DNA of 64,000 nucleotides from Candidatus Poribacteria bacterium (GCA_028818695.1 JAPPNK010000004.1:124001-188000), one strand, 5' to 3'; positions 33,968 to 42,230 are shown, numbered from the stretch's first letter. Program-made: numbers and translations. The notes: generated from the sequence alone by a model not told the origin.

Positions 33968-35323
33968 TTATCCTTGCGCCGGGTCCCAGCGCGTCGCTTC
34001 CAGATAATGCACCAGCGCTTCGGTCGCTTCCGGCGTTCCAATCTGGCGCAGCGCCTGAACCGAAAAGCCGCGCACATAATAGTGCGGGTCGCTCAGCGCT
34101 TCGCTCAGCGCCGGCACAGACGGCGCCGCCGTTTCGCCCATACGCGCCAGCGACAGAGCCGCGCTGCGCCGAACGATGTCGTTTTCATCCTTCAGCGCGT
34201 TTGCGATCGGCTCAACCGCTTCGGGGCAATCCTGCGCAGCCGTCCCAAGCGCTTCCACCGCATGCCGGCGCAGCTGATGCGATTCATCGCCCAGCGCGTC
34301 GATCATGACTTCCATGCCGGCGCGTCCATTCTGACCCAAATCGCCGAGAGCGTCAATAGCGCGGGCGCGAACCCCGGCGTCCTCGCTGCGCGCCGCTTCG
34401 GTGAGCGGCTCCGCGGCCGCTTCGCCGGCGGAGCTGAGACCGTAACCGGCGTCCCGCCGCCGCGCGCCCGACTCGTCCGACAGCGCCTCGATCAGCGTTT
34501 GAACGCCTTCCTCTCCGCTCAAAGCCAGCTCATACGCCGCGTTGACGCTCGCCGTCTCGCTCTCGCCGCCGAGGTCCGCCGACAGCTCTGCAACCGACTT
34601 GGACGGCTGCGGACGACGGCCGTTCGGACCGCCATGCCATTCCCACACATGATGCCAGATGCGCTCCTGCGGGTCGTCGGACGGCTCCCAGCGGTCGCCG
34701 CCCGTCCAGCTTGGTTCGCTCGGCTCGCTCATGCGGGTGAAGAGAAACTTCACCATGTGCCGCACCTTGTCGGTCTTGTTCGGCATGGCGCGGTGCAGAA
34801 CGTCGTAATGAACAATGGTGACGGTTCCCGCTTCGCCGCTGAGCGGCAGTTCGGGCGCGTCTTCGAACCGCTCTCGCGTGTTCAGATACTGCGACTGCGG
34901 CATCGCGGCGGTCGGCCCCATTTCAACGGGGGTGTCCTGCGGATAGTAGAACGCCATCGCCCAGCGCGTGTGGTGGTGCCGCCGGTTGTCGTCGACAGCG
35001 AAGCGGCTGTTGTTGAGGCTGTCTTTATGCATGCCCTGCCCCTTGCTGCCGGGCATATTGCTATGGACATGCCGGTGCAGGTGGAGGTAGTAGTCGTCGC
35101 CGAGGATGCTGCTGAGCGCGCCGTGAACGCGCGGATGGTCGAACACATGCTGTATTTCCGGTATGCGCGGCAGCAGGTTGTTGCGCGGGTTGCCCCACTT
35201 TTCCAGCATCTGGTCCGTTTTGCGCCGGATCGCTTCATGGAGCTCCGGCGGATAGTCCGGCCGAAACTTGATGTAGCCGTTTCGGACGAAGCTTTGCATT
35301 TCAGCGTCGGTGAGTCGTATCAT
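33968..35323 (-). CDS. Phytanoyl-CoA dioxygenase (PhyH) domain fused to HEAT repeats
   Basis: Residues 1-200 are a Fe(II)/2-oxoglutarate dioxygenase of the PhyH family. The metal ligands H99-x-D101 (GMHKDS) and the distal His177 (VHYDVLHRA) are visible. Residues from about 250 to 440 form five or more HEAT repeats (for example AGVRARAIDALGDLGQNGR, DDENDIVRRSAALSLARMG-like units). The combination suggests a scaffolded or partner-bound oxygenase. The substrate is unknown; PhyH enzymes are common in marine bacteria for osmolytes and small molecules. AAGGAG lies upstream of ATG 35323. Confidence 0.82.
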   Translation of the reverse strand: MIRLTDAEMQSFVRNGYIKFRPDYPPELHEAIRRKTDQMLEKWGNPRNNLLPRIPEIQHVFDHPRVHGALSSILGDDYYLHLHRHVHSNMPGSKGQGMHKDSLNNSRFAVDDNRRHHHTRWAMAFYYPQDTPVEMGPTAAMPQSQYLNTRERFEDAPELPLSGEAGTVTIVHYDVLHRAMPNKTDKVRHMVKFLFTRMSEPSEPSWTGGDRWEPSDDPQERIWHHVWEWHGGPNGRRPQPSKSVAELSADLGGESETASVNAAYELALSGEEGVQTLIEALSDESGARRRDAGYGLSSAGEAAAEPLTEAARSEDAGVRARAIDALGDLGQNGRAGMEVMIDALGDESHQLRRHAVEALGTAAQDCPEAVEPIANALKDENDIVRRSAALSLARMGETAAPSVPALSEALSDPHYYVRGFSVQALRQIGTPEATEALVHYLEATRWDPAQG

Positions 35324-35359
35324 CGTTTCTCCTTGCTGTTGACTCTCAGATCGTTCGCT

Positions 35360-36127
35360 TTACCGTTTCAGTTCCGCCCATGCGGACGCCATTTTTCCGC
35401 GCGGGTCGACGGAGAGGCGGTTCGATTTGGCTTCGAAGTTCGTCATCACCTCGTCCGCCTCCAGAACGCGGTTGTAGATGCGCATCTCGTCGATGGCGCC
35501 GTTCAGAAATCTGCCGTCATGTTCGCTGGCAATGCGCCGTTCGTTCATGTTTTCGAGCGCGCCGTCGCCGTCCTCGTCGCGCGCCTCCTCATTGCCGTTG
35601 ACATAGAGGATCAGCACATTGCCCGGCGCGTCGGTGGTGTAAACGATGTGGTACCAGGTCTCCGCTTCGGCGTTGTACCGTATCTTGCCGACGCCGTTTT
35701 TGTCGACCTGTATCTGGTTTTCTTGAAACTTGAAATGGACCTTCCCGGAAACCCATTGCCATGTCGAGACGATGCCTTGAATGCCGGCGAAGGCGTCTTC
35801 GCGCGCCCACACTTCAACAGAGACCGCTTCCCAGTCGCCCATCGCCGGTATTTCAACATAGACGTTGGGGGATCCGTCGAACTTAAACGCTTCTCCGATA
35901 ACGCCTTCAATCGATTCAGGGTCGCCGTGGATGATTCCGTCTTGAGATTCGCCGTCGTCCGTCGCGGCGTCAATCAGTTTGTCCCCGTCCACCATGTCGT
36001 TGTCGAAGGTGTACATGACGACGAGACCTTCTGTGGCAAAATCCTGCGCGACGGCGCTTGCGGCAATGCCTCCCATCAGCAGCGCAGCCGCCGCTGTCCA
36101 TATTATGTTTCGCATCTGTATGTTCAT
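35360..36127 (-). CDS. Exported LamG-domain protein with C-terminal SVDPxGK tag
   Basis: A signal peptide (MNIQMRNIIWTAAAALLMGG, cleaved near AVAQD) precedes a concanavalin/LamG-type domain. Typical strands are GLVVMYTFDNDM, YVEIPAMGDWEAVSVEVW, GAIDEMRIYNRVLEADEV. These domains bind carbohydrates or act as spacers. The last residues NRLSVDPRGKMASAWAELKR carry the tag shared with the two exported proteins at 21429-23077. ATG 36127 follows GGAGCG. It is separated from the PhyH-HEAT gene by 36 bp on the same strand and may be co-transcribed. Confidence 0.8.
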   Translation of the reverse strand: MNIQMRNIIWTAAAALLMGGIAASAVAQDFATEGLVVMYTFDNDMVDGDKLIDAATDDGESQDGIIHGDPESIEGVIGEAFKFDGSPNVYVEIPAMGDWEAVSVEVWAREDAFAGIQGIVSTWQWVSGKVHFKFQENQIQVDKNGVGKIRYNAEAETWYHIVYTTDAPGNVLILYVNGNEEARDEDGDGALENMNERRIASEHDGRFLNGAIDEMRIYNRVLEADEVMTNFEAKSNRLSVDPRGKMASAWAELKR

Positions 36128-36221
36128 GGCTCGCTCCAATTCATATTGACGCGCTCCGCTCTGTAGCGCGTGTTGAGATTGTATAACATGAGCGCGCCGG
36201 CGTGTCAACCTCATCACCTTG

Positions 36222-36300
36222 ACCTGTCCTTTAAATTTGGACATTTGGCCGCCTGCTGAATCGTCATTTCTGCGGCGCGGGAATCCACAAACGCCGCATT
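36222..36300. repeat. Short degenerate copy of the repeat module
   Basis: CCTGTCCTTTAAATTTGGAC at 36226-36245 resembles the head module, and TCATTTCTGCGGCGCGGGAAT at 36260-36280 resembles a degenerate hairpin part. It lies between the LamG gene and the tRNA promoter. By-eye match. Confidence 0.35.
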
Positions 36301-36343
36301 CAGAAATGTCTCGACTCAATCGGTTAAGGTCAAAAGACTTGTA

Positions 36344-36372
36344 TAGACATCCCAGACGACTTTAGGTATGAT
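36344..36372 (+). promoter_or_regulatory. Promoter of tRNA-Pro
   Basis: -35 TAGACA (36344-36349), 17-bp spacer, -10 TATGAT (36367-36372). The predicted start falls at or just before the tRNA 5' end, so little 5' processing would be needed. Confidence 0.6.
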
Positions 36373-36380
36373 CATGTTGT

Positions 36381-36457
36381 CGGGGCGTAGCGCAGCCCGG
36401 TAGCGCATCTGCTTTGGGAGCAGAGGGTCGGTGGTTCAAATCCACTCGCCCCGACCA
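36381..36457 (+). tRNA. tRNA-Pro (UGG anticodon)
   Basis: A 77-nt cloverleaf is visible. The acceptor stem CGGGGCG pairs with CGCCCCG, and the D arm contains AGCGCAGCCCGGTAGCGC. The anticodon stem CTGC/GCAG encloses the loop TTTGGGA (anticodon TGG), the T arm contains GGTTCAAATCC, and the encoded CCA end is present. It reads CCN proline codons with wobble. Confidence 0.95.
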
Positions 36458-36481
36458 AGTTCAACGAACAGGAGGATCGAA

Positions 36482-36790
36482 ATGACACGTTTTGCAGCAA
36501 TCATGTTTGCATTGTGCGCTGCTGCGCTGTTTATCAGCTGCGGCGGCGGCGACAGCCACGACCACAAAGACGACAACGACAAAGAGGCTCAAGCAGAAAA
36601 CAACGGCGATCAAAACGCCGAAAGCGAAAACGGAGCCGAAGGCAGCGGCAGCGAAAACGCCGAAGGGACCAACGGCGACAGCGGCGACGGCTCTGAAAAC
36701 GGCGACGGCGACAGCGGCGACGGCTCTGAAAACGGCGACGGCGACGAAGGCGGGGATGACGCCATGGGCGATGAAGGCGACGGCAACTAA
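36482..36790 (+). CDS. Small acidic Gly/Asp/Asn/Glu-repeat lipoprotein
   Basis: 102 residues. A signal peptide with lipobox LFISC (Cys20) is followed by an almost entirely low-complexity chain of Asp, Glu, Gly, Asn and Ser with an 11-residue repeat (GDGDSGDGSEN twice). It is very acidic and probably disordered. AGGAGG lies upstream of ATG 36482. It starts 24 bp after the tRNA-Pro CCA end, so one transcript may carry both. It may bind calcium or act as a surface tether; no function is established. Confidence 0.65.
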   Translation: MTRFAAIMFALCAAALFISCGGGDSHDHKDDNDKEAQAENNGDQNAESENGAEGSGSENAEGTNGDSGDGSENGDGDSGDGSENGDGDEGGDDAMGDEGDGN

Positions 36791-37034
36791 AGAGGGGCGG
36801 CAAGAGCGCGCTCTTCGCCGACACCCAGCGGTCTGAGCAGCTCATTGGGGCAAGGTCCGGTTGACGAAAATGCCGTTGATTCGGATATTGCCCCTTGAGC
36901 TCGGACCAGTCAGATGGACGCCTTACTGCAAGGGGCGGGTGCCGTCTGTCGGGTTCTGGCTTTCACGGGGCATGTCCTCGCGTAAGCGGGGAGCGGGGAC
37001 ATGTTGCGCGGAATGACAAAGCCTGTCCTTGAGG
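36791..37034. other. Intergenic stretch with degenerate repeat text
   Basis: No gene is seen in these 244 bp. GGGTTCTGGCTTTCACGGGG (36951-36970) and CGGGGACATG (36993-37002) resemble parts of the repeats at 7721-7765 and the family hairpin, but the copies are poor. Confidence 0.4.
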
Positions 37035-37997
37035 CTATTTTGCGCTCATATCCTCTTCGATGACGCCAAGGTCGAAGACCGCTTCTTCATAAGAGTCCAC
37101 GTCTGACGGGTCTCCCATCCCTTGGGCATATCTCCACTCTTGCTCTATGTATCGTTGAGATTTTGGCGGATTCTTAAGCAGCGCCTGAACGGCTAGAAGG
37201 GCGTGTTGTAAGAGGTCAGATTCGGTTTCGGATACGGCGCCCGATGCGAGACGGGACAGTATTTCAGTCTCGCCTTTCTTGAGATTCTCTATCTGCTGCT
37301 GCGGTTCAATCCAGAAGGGGTTCGGCGTGCGGAATCTGATGACGACCCTCTTATTGGTCATCGTAGTCAAATCGAGCGTCTGACCGTTCGGCAGTATGAT
37401 TTCGTCGCGCAGCGCAGCCGACGGCCACCTGCCCGCGCGAACCATCAGATGCGGCGGACTCCAATCTTCCGGCTTCCAGTCATTGATGTGCGGGATTAGC
37501 GCCTGCGCCAGCTCTGAATCGATGCCGTTCTCAAAAATCTGGTTAAGGACAATTCCTGCTGCGACGCCGCCGTACCAGGCGTCCTCCCATGACACATGCG
37601 TGTCGTCATAGATCGCCTCGCCGTCTTTGTTTTTTCCGGGCGGCGGATTGATTGTACTGTCTTCCTTCATCTGGTCGGCCAATTTGGCGACCAGCTCGGC
37701 GTAGAAGTTCAGCGCGTCGTCAGAAGATTTGAAGTTGTACTTCGTTGAAGCGGAAGCCTCAATTGGAGCGTCATCGGTTGCTTCGGACGGTTGCGTTTCC
37801 GATGCGTCAGGCTCTGTTTCCGCCGGCGGAACATAAACGGGCGTTTGCATGTCAGGCGTCAAGCCCTCTTCCTGCGCAGTCTGCCCGTCTATCAACTCGG
37901 AGACGCTTGAATCGCCGTTTTCCCAAAACAGCAGGACAAGCGCGACAGCAATTAGAACGATGACCGCTGATGCGGGAAGCCAACGCTTTCGGGTCAT
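37035..37997 (-). CDS. Membrane-anchored hypothetical protein with N-terminal MTRK-helix
   Basis: ATG 37997 follows AAGGAGGATC. The protein opens MTRKRWLPAS, has one membrane helix (about 8-25), a Pro/Glu/Ser/Thr-rich linker (PETQPSEATDD-like) and a soluble domain of about 230 residues (SSDDALNFYAELVAKLADQM..NGQTLDLTTMTNKRVVIRF). The N-terminal plan matches the membrane parts encoded at 4460, 5218 and 7053. The soluble domain belongs to no family I recognise. No sigma-factor gene is adjacent. Confidence 0.6.
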   Translation of the reverse strand: MTRKRWLPASAVIVLIAVALVLLFWENGDSSVSELIDGQTAQEEGLTPDMQTPVYVPPAETEPDASETQPSEATDDAPIEASASTKYNFKSSDDALNFYAELVAKLADQMKEDSTINPPPGKNKDGEAIYDDTHVSWEDAWYGGVAAGIVLNQIFENGIDSELAQALIPHINDWKPEDWSPPHLMVRAGRWPSAALRDEIILPNGQTLDLTTMTNKRVVIRFRTPNPFWIEPQQQIENLKKGETEILSRLASGAVSETESDLLQHALLAVQALLKNPPKSQRYIEQEWRYAQGMGDPSDVDSYEEAVFDLGVIEEDMSAK

Positions 37998-38086
37998 GAC
38001 GGATCCTCCTTGCCGCATGAAGCGCAACAATGCTTATGTGTAACGTGTATAACGGATTTCGCGCGGGGACGCAATGTTTCGGTTCG

Positions 38087-38140
38087 ACCTTGCCGCGTTA
38101 GTTGGGACATTCCGCTTGCGCAGAAATGACGGAATGAAGG
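38087..38140. repeat. Short degenerate repeat module before the acyltransferase gene
   Basis: CCTTGCCGCGTTAGTTGGGAC followed by text like CGCTTGCGCAGAAATGACGG resembles the repeat head plus a worn hairpin. By-eye match. Confidence 0.35.
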
Positions 38141-38182
38141 AAGGCGCAGCCGGCGCGTCGGCATGCATGGTAGAATGGAGCG

Positions 38183-39076
38183 ATGTCTCAAAAACGTTCG
38201 TTTCGAAAGCGCGCTCAATACGCTGTTCTGGCGCGCGCCGCGTTTGCCCTTGCGTTCACGGCGCGCCGATTGCCGCATGGAGCCGCGCTCTCTTTAGGCG
38301 CCCGCATCGGCGGTCTGATGCATGCGGCGCTCGGCTCAAGGCGGCGGACTGCGCAGCAAAACGTGGACGCGGCGTTCCCCGAAAAAACGGCGCAGGAACG
38401 TCAAAACATCGTTCGCGACCATTTTCGGCATCTGGGGCAAAACATCGTGGAGCTGCTGCTCTTTCCGCAGTGGGAGCGGCGGTTTCAGACGCGCGTTCAG
38501 ATCGTGGGACGCGCGGAAGCGGAAAAAGCGGCGGAACAAGGGCGCGGCGTCATCCTCTTCATACCGCACACGGGCAACTGGGAGATACTCGCGCCGCTTA
38601 GCCCGCAATTTTTGCCGAAACCGATGGCGATTGCGCAGCCGCTGCCGCATCCGTCGCTGGACGCGCTCGCCGTCCAATGTAGATCAAGTGCCGGCCTTGA
38701 GCTGACGCCGAGAGAAGGCGCGCTCAAAAAAGTTGTGCGCGGTCTCAGAGAAGGGCGCGCAGCCGGCTTTCTCGCCGACCAGGACGCCGGTCCAAGCGGA
38801 ATCCCGACGCTCTTTTTCGGGCGGTACGCCTCGGCGGAGCGCAGCCCGGCGGCGCTGTCGCGCAAACTCGGATGCCCGCTGCTGTTGTGCGCCCCCTTTA
38901 GAAACGGCGGCGGAAAACACACCGTCTTCATTGAACCGATACCGCAGGGCGGCTCCGACCGCGAGACGCTCCAAAACATTTACGCAAGGCTCGAACAGCT
39001 CATCCGCGAGCGCCCCTCGCAATGGTTATGGACGCACAGGCGATGGAAAACAGAGTTCCCGTCATCCTCGCCCTGA
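38183..39076 (+). CDS. LpxL/HtrB-type lysophospholipid or lipid A acyltransferase
   Basis: 298 residues with the acyltransferase motif HTGNWE (H-x4-E, near residue 132). ALGSRRRTAQQNVDAAFP and later DQDAGPSGIPTLFFGR blocks are also present, as in lipid A lauroyl/myristoyl transferases. An N-terminal hydrophobic helix would anchor it to the inner membrane. It would add a secondary acyl chain to lipid A or a similar lipid, supporting a Gram-negative envelope. It overlaps the next gene (ELM1-like) and is likely co-transcribed with it and the PorV-like gene. Confidence 0.82.
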   Translation: MSQKRSFRKRAQYAVLARAAFALAFTARRLPHGAALSLGARIGGLMHAALGSRRRTAQQNVDAAFPEKTAQERQNIVRDHFRHLGQNIVELLLFPQWERRFQTRVQIVGRAEAEKAAEQGRGVILFIPHTGNWEILAPLSPQFLPKPMAIAQPLPHPSLDALAVQCRSSAGLELTPREGALKKVVRGLREGRAAGFLADQDAGPSGIPTLFFGRYASAERSPAALSRKLGCPLLLCAPFRNGGGKHTVFIEPIPQGGSDRETLQNIYARLEQLIRERPSQWLWTHRRWKTEFPSSSP

Positions 39077-40077
39077 TGGACGGCAAGCCAGGGCATGAAA
39101 GCCAAACGGAAGGCGTCTTGCGCTGCCTTCCCGACTTTGAAGCCGAGCGAGTCCGCATACGCTGGCGGTCCAAACAGCATGACAACGCGCTGCGAGCCGC
39201 CGTTCTGCTTCGGCGCGCCGTCGGGTTAAAGCGGCTCGCCGCGGCGCTGCGGCATGCGCTTCAACCTGAATCGTATGCGGAGCTGGCGTCCGTCTCCCAT
39301 GCCGACATCGCGCTGTCGACCGGCTCCTCCGTCGCGGCGCCGAACCTGATTGCGTCGCGCCTCTTGGGGGCGAAAAGCGTTGTCTGTATGCGCCCGTCGC
39401 CGCTGGGCGTCCGCCCGTTTGACGCCGCGGCGCTGCCGTTCCATGAACGCGGAAGCGGGCGCGTCATCCGCACCTTGGGCGCGCCGAACCGAATCAGCCC
39501 TGAAATCGTGGACGAAATGAGCGCGCGGATCGATGACCCGATCTGCGTCGGGCTGCTTTTTGGCGGAAACGACCGGCGGTATGTGTGGTCGGCGCAGGCG
39601 GCGGAGCGGACGGCGCAGGCAGTCGTCCATTCGGCGCGTCAAAACGGGATGCGCGCCGCCGCGGCAACCTCCAGACGAACGCCCCCAGAAGCAGAGGCGG
39701 CGATACGGCGCGTCCTAGACGAAAGCGGACTCTGCGTCTACGCTGCCTACGCCGGCGACCCTGAACCGAAACCGATGGCGGCGCTGAACGTCCTCGCCCG
39801 CAGCGCATGGACAGCCGTTACGGTCGACTCCTTTTCGATGGTGTGCGAAGCGGCGTCCAGCGGGCGTCCTGCGGTTGTCGTGGAAATTCCGTCCCGCCGG
39901 CGAGACCGTTACGCCCCGACCTACGCCGCCGTCGCCGAGAAGACCGGCATGGGGCGCGTTTCCATCGACGCGCTGGCGGATTGGACTCCCCCTGCGCAAA
40001 CGACCGCTCTGAGAGACGCCGAAACGGCGGCGGAAGGCGTCCGGCGACTTCTCCAGACAGGCGACGCGGCATGCTGA
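39043..40077 (+). CDS. ELM1/DUF1022-like protein
   Basis: The protein starts near ALMDGKPGHESQTEGVL and continues with RRAVGLKRLAAALRHAL, LIASRLLGAKSVVCMRPSP and NGRRYVWSAQ-like text (GGNDRRYVWSAQAAERT). It matches the bacterial family related to mitochondrial fission ELM1, a glycosyltransferase-like fold. In bacteria these genes sit near lipid A or nucleotide-sugar genes; here the neighbours are an LpxL-type acyltransferase and an outer-membrane barrel. Start choice among ATG 39022, 39028 and 39043 is uncertain. The stop overlaps the next ATG. Confidence 0.72.
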   Translation: MENRVPVILALMDGKPGHESQTEGVLRCLPDFEAERVRIRWRSKQHDNALRAAVLLRRAVGLKRLAAALRHALQPESYAELASVSHADIALSTGSSVAAPNLIASRLLGAKSVVCMRPSPLGVRPFDAAALPFHERGSGRVIRTLGAPNRISPEIVDEMSARIDDPICVGLLFGGNDRRYVWSAQAAERTAQAVVHSARQNGMRAAAATSRRTPPEAEAAIRRVLDESGLCVYAAYAGDPEPKPMAALNVLARSAWTAVTVDSFSMVCEAASSGRPAVVVEIPSRRRDRYAPTYAAVAEKTGMGRVSIDALADWTPPAQTTALRDAETAAEGVRRLLQTGDAAC

Positions 40078-40871
40078 ATCTGCCCCGTCTGCTGCTCTGC
40101 GCGGCGCTCTCGGCTTGCATAACGGCGCCCGCTTCGGCGGAGGATGCTGAAATACGGCTGCCGTTGCCGGGACCTGTGGACGCGCGCGCCGCCGCGATGG
40201 GAGGCGCAGGAGCGGCGCTTCTGGACGGGGGAGTCGGTTTTTTTCACAACCCCGCCCATCTCGGCTTCGGACAGGGCGCCGTCTTTTTTGGACAAACGAA
40301 CCTGACAGGACGCTCCGACATTTCCTTCGATCCGAAAGGCGCCTCCTACCGCTGGCGCGGATGGGGTCTCGCATGGGGCAACCGCATCGGGCAGACAGAC
40401 GGCGTCTTTGACCACACCTACTTGAGCGCGGCTCGGCGGATTGGGCGTCATGCGTCGGCGGGCGTCAGCGGAAAGTTCTGGCGGAAGCATCCGTCGGAGC
40501 GGTTTCAATTTTTGGGTCATGCGCCCGTATTGGATGTCGGGGCTTTGCTGCTGCCGTCGGAGCGGTGGACGGTCGGGGGGCGGCTGAGTCAAACGGAGCG
40601 CGGCGCCGGCTTTGAGCGTTATGCGGTCGGATCGTCGCTGCGTCTAGGGCGTTTTCTTTTTTTGGTTGAATGGGACGGCGGGGGGCGTTTCGGCGCGGAA
40701 TGGAACCTGCCAATGCGCCTTCAGCTGCGCATCGGCTACGGCGCAGGGGAGCCGCGCGTCGGCCTCTCCACGCGGACAGGACCGCTGGAGGCGCGGATCG
40801 CATGGATGCGTCTGGAAGGCGCCCATGCGCTTTTCATACAGGGCAACTTCGCGCTCATCGAGACGCCCTAA
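40071..40871 (+). CDS. PorV/UPF0164-like outer-membrane barrel protein
   Basis: A signal peptide (MLNLPRLLLCAALSACITAPASA) precedes ARAAAMGGAGAALLDGG..FFHNPAHLGFG, the hallmark N-terminus of PorV/TraF/UPF0164 proteins. Alternating hydrophobic strands of a beta-barrel (WGLAWGNRIG, RLSQTERGAGFERYAVGSS, LQLRIGYGAG) follow. It probably sits in the outer membrane, perhaps as a porin or secretion accessory. ATG 40071 overlaps the end of the ELM1-like gene, so the three genes form one envelope cluster. Confidence 0.75.
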   Translation: MLNLPRLLLCAALSACITAPASAEDAEIRLPLPGPVDARAAAMGGAGAALLDGGVGFFHNPAHLGFGQGAVFFGQTNLTGRSDISFDPKGASYRWRGWGLAWGNRIGQTDGVFDHTYLSAARRIGRHASAGVSGKFWRKHPSERFQFLGHAPVLDVGALLLPSERWTVGGRLSQTERGAGFERYAVGSSLRLGRFLFLVEWDGGGRFGAEWNLPMRLQLRIGYGAGEPRVGLSTRTGPLEARIAWMRLEGAHALFIQGNFALIETP

Positions 40872-40911
40872 CCTGTATGGCGGGCAGAGGGGGGCGGAAC
40901 GATGTTTTAAT

Positions 40912-41643
40912 TTACATCTCAACTGAAGGGGCGGGATCGTCCATGCGGATCGTGTAGCGCAGAAACAGGTCGTCTCCTGCGATGCGCACAGAGGCGAGCT
41001 TCAACGGAACGAGCTTCTCAAGCGGCAGCCCCTGTCCGCCGACGAGCGTCGGCAGCCCCTGTCCGCCGATGAGGCATGGCGACACGGTCAGCAGAACTTC
41101 GTCCACGCAGCCCGCCTCCAAAAACGCGCTGTTCACCTGCCCCCCGCCTTCCAACAAAATGCGCTCCGCCCCGTATTCGCGCCGCAGAATCTCCACAACG
41201 CGCCGCGGATTGACGGAACGCTCCCCCGCCCGACGAACCTGCGCGACCTCCTTCAAAGCGCGCTCCCGTTCAGGATCAACGATGTCCGCGCAGAAGACGA
41301 CGGCGGGCGATTCATGCCCAAAAAAAAGGCGCGCGTTGGGCGGAATATTTCCCCGTCCGCTGACGACCGCCCGCAGCGGCGTCGCCCATCGACCGGCGCT
41401 CCGCCGTTTTTCTTTCAGGCTGCTGGGCGTCCAGAACGCCGGGTTGTCGTTCGCAACCGTGCCGGCGCCGATGACGACCGCGTCCGCGTCGCCGCGCATT
41501 TGGCGCAGGAACGCCTTGTCGTTGGCGGAAGCGAAGCGCGGGCCGGCGTTGTCGGCGGTTGTGATCTTGCCGTCGACGCTCGCAACGGCGATCAGAACAA
41601 CCCGCGCGGGCGCGGAGGAGGAGCCGGTTCGTTCCATACGCAT
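40912..41643 (-). CDS. RibD C-terminal/dihydrofolate-reductase-fold reductase
   Basis: The start at ATG 41643 (MRMERTG) is followed by VVLIAVASVDGKITTADN, then ADAVVIGAGTVANDNPAFW and ILLEGGGQVNSAFLEAGCVDEVLLTVSPCLIGGQGLPT, the standard blocks of the RibD reductase domain that uses NADPH. It lacks the deaminase half and is not next to riboflavin genes, so the substrate is uncertain. A 27-bp tandem duplication (GGQGLP twice, at about 41010-41070) lies in the C-terminal part. The N-terminal start is not certain. Confidence 0.78.
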   Translation of the reverse strand: MRMERTGSSSAPARVVLIAVASVDGKITTADNAGPRFASANDKAFLRQMRGDADAVVIGAGTVANDNPAFWTPSSLKEKRRSAGRWATPLRAVVSGRGNIPPNARLFFGHESPAVVFCADIVDPERERALKEVAQVRRAGERSVNPRRVVEILRREYGAERILLEGGGQVNSAFLEAGCVDEVLLTVSPCLIGGQGLPTLVGGQGLPLEKLVPLKLASVRIAGDDLFLRYTIRMDDPAPSVEM

Positions 41644-42035
41644 CTCAGCTGGTCGTTTTGAGCGATCATGGCGCGCATGCGGGCGCGCGGCTTGTCGGCG
41701 CCGTTCCAATAAACAAGTATGTCTTCGCCGGCGGGTTCTAGGAGCTGCCGTTTGGCGAGCGTCTCCAGCTCGTCCAGCGAGGCGATGCGGCGTCGGTGCG
41801 CGTTCCGCCGTTCGCTGTCGATCCAGATGTAGCGCAGCCCGCCTTTTGCGTCGGGGCGTATTTCAAGGCGCATCCAGAGCCGCCCGTCGATCTCCCAGCG
41901 CATGTCGACCCGCCCCGCCGCCCCGTCTCCGAGCCATGCGCGGAAGCGGCTGTCCATTTCAACCAGTCCGTCTGTCGGGGGGCGCGTTGAGAACATCGGT
42001 CGTTTCCGTGTGTGCGGCGGCGCGTTGGCATTCAT
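41592..42035 (-). CDS. Hypothetical protein, 147 residues
   Basis: No family recognised. The middle contains WLGDGAAGRVDMRWEIDGRLW and an alternating beta-like stretch LRYIWIDSERRNAHR, with a C-terminal region ending in Pro/Arg. Its 3' end overlaps the start of the RibD-like gene by about 50 bp on the same strand, so the two may be translationally coupled. No signal peptide or membrane helix. Confidence 0.5.
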   Translation of the reverse strand: MNANAPPHTRKRPMFSTRPPTDGLVEMDSRFRAWLGDGAAGRVDMRWEIDGRLWMRLEIRPDAKGGLRYIWIDSERRNAHRRRIASLDELETLAKRQLLEPAGEDILVYWNGADKPRARMRAMIAQNDQLRCVWNEPAPPPRPRGLF

Positions 42036-42070
42036 GATAATGCGGTTTGGGCGGCGTGTCGAGTTTTCAA

Positions 42071-42230
42071 CCTGACCTTAAGGCTTTAGTTGGAACATGT
42101 CGGTATGCGAACGCGGACGTTGTCTGTTGGACTCTGGATTCCCGCTTTCGCGGGAATGACGGCATGGGTCGACTGCCTTAGCGTAAAAATGAACGCTGTT
42201 GCCTATTAGGTACTGCCGTTTCTGGGCAGC
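42071..42230. repeat. Full copy of the interspersed repeat family
   Basis: The copy has a head (CCTGACCTTAAGGCTTTAG..), a middle (TATGCGAACGCGGACG..GACTCTGGATTCCCG), the hairpin ATTCCCGC-TTTC-GCGGGAAT (42139-42158), GACGGCATGGGTCG and a tail (GTAAAAATGAACGCTGTTGCCTA). The tail matches the copies at 59895-60040 and 1-45. It lies between the hypothetical protein gene and the DAO gene. Confidence 0.8.

Noticed and set aside
33854-36166. A 770-codon open frame on the + strand opposite the PhyH-HEAT and LamG genes
   Set aside because: The minus strand there carries two well-supported genes with catalytic motifs, a signal peptide and ribosome-binding sites; the + strand frame is Arg/His/Val-rich and has no recognisable motif, as expected for a GC-rich antisense shadow.
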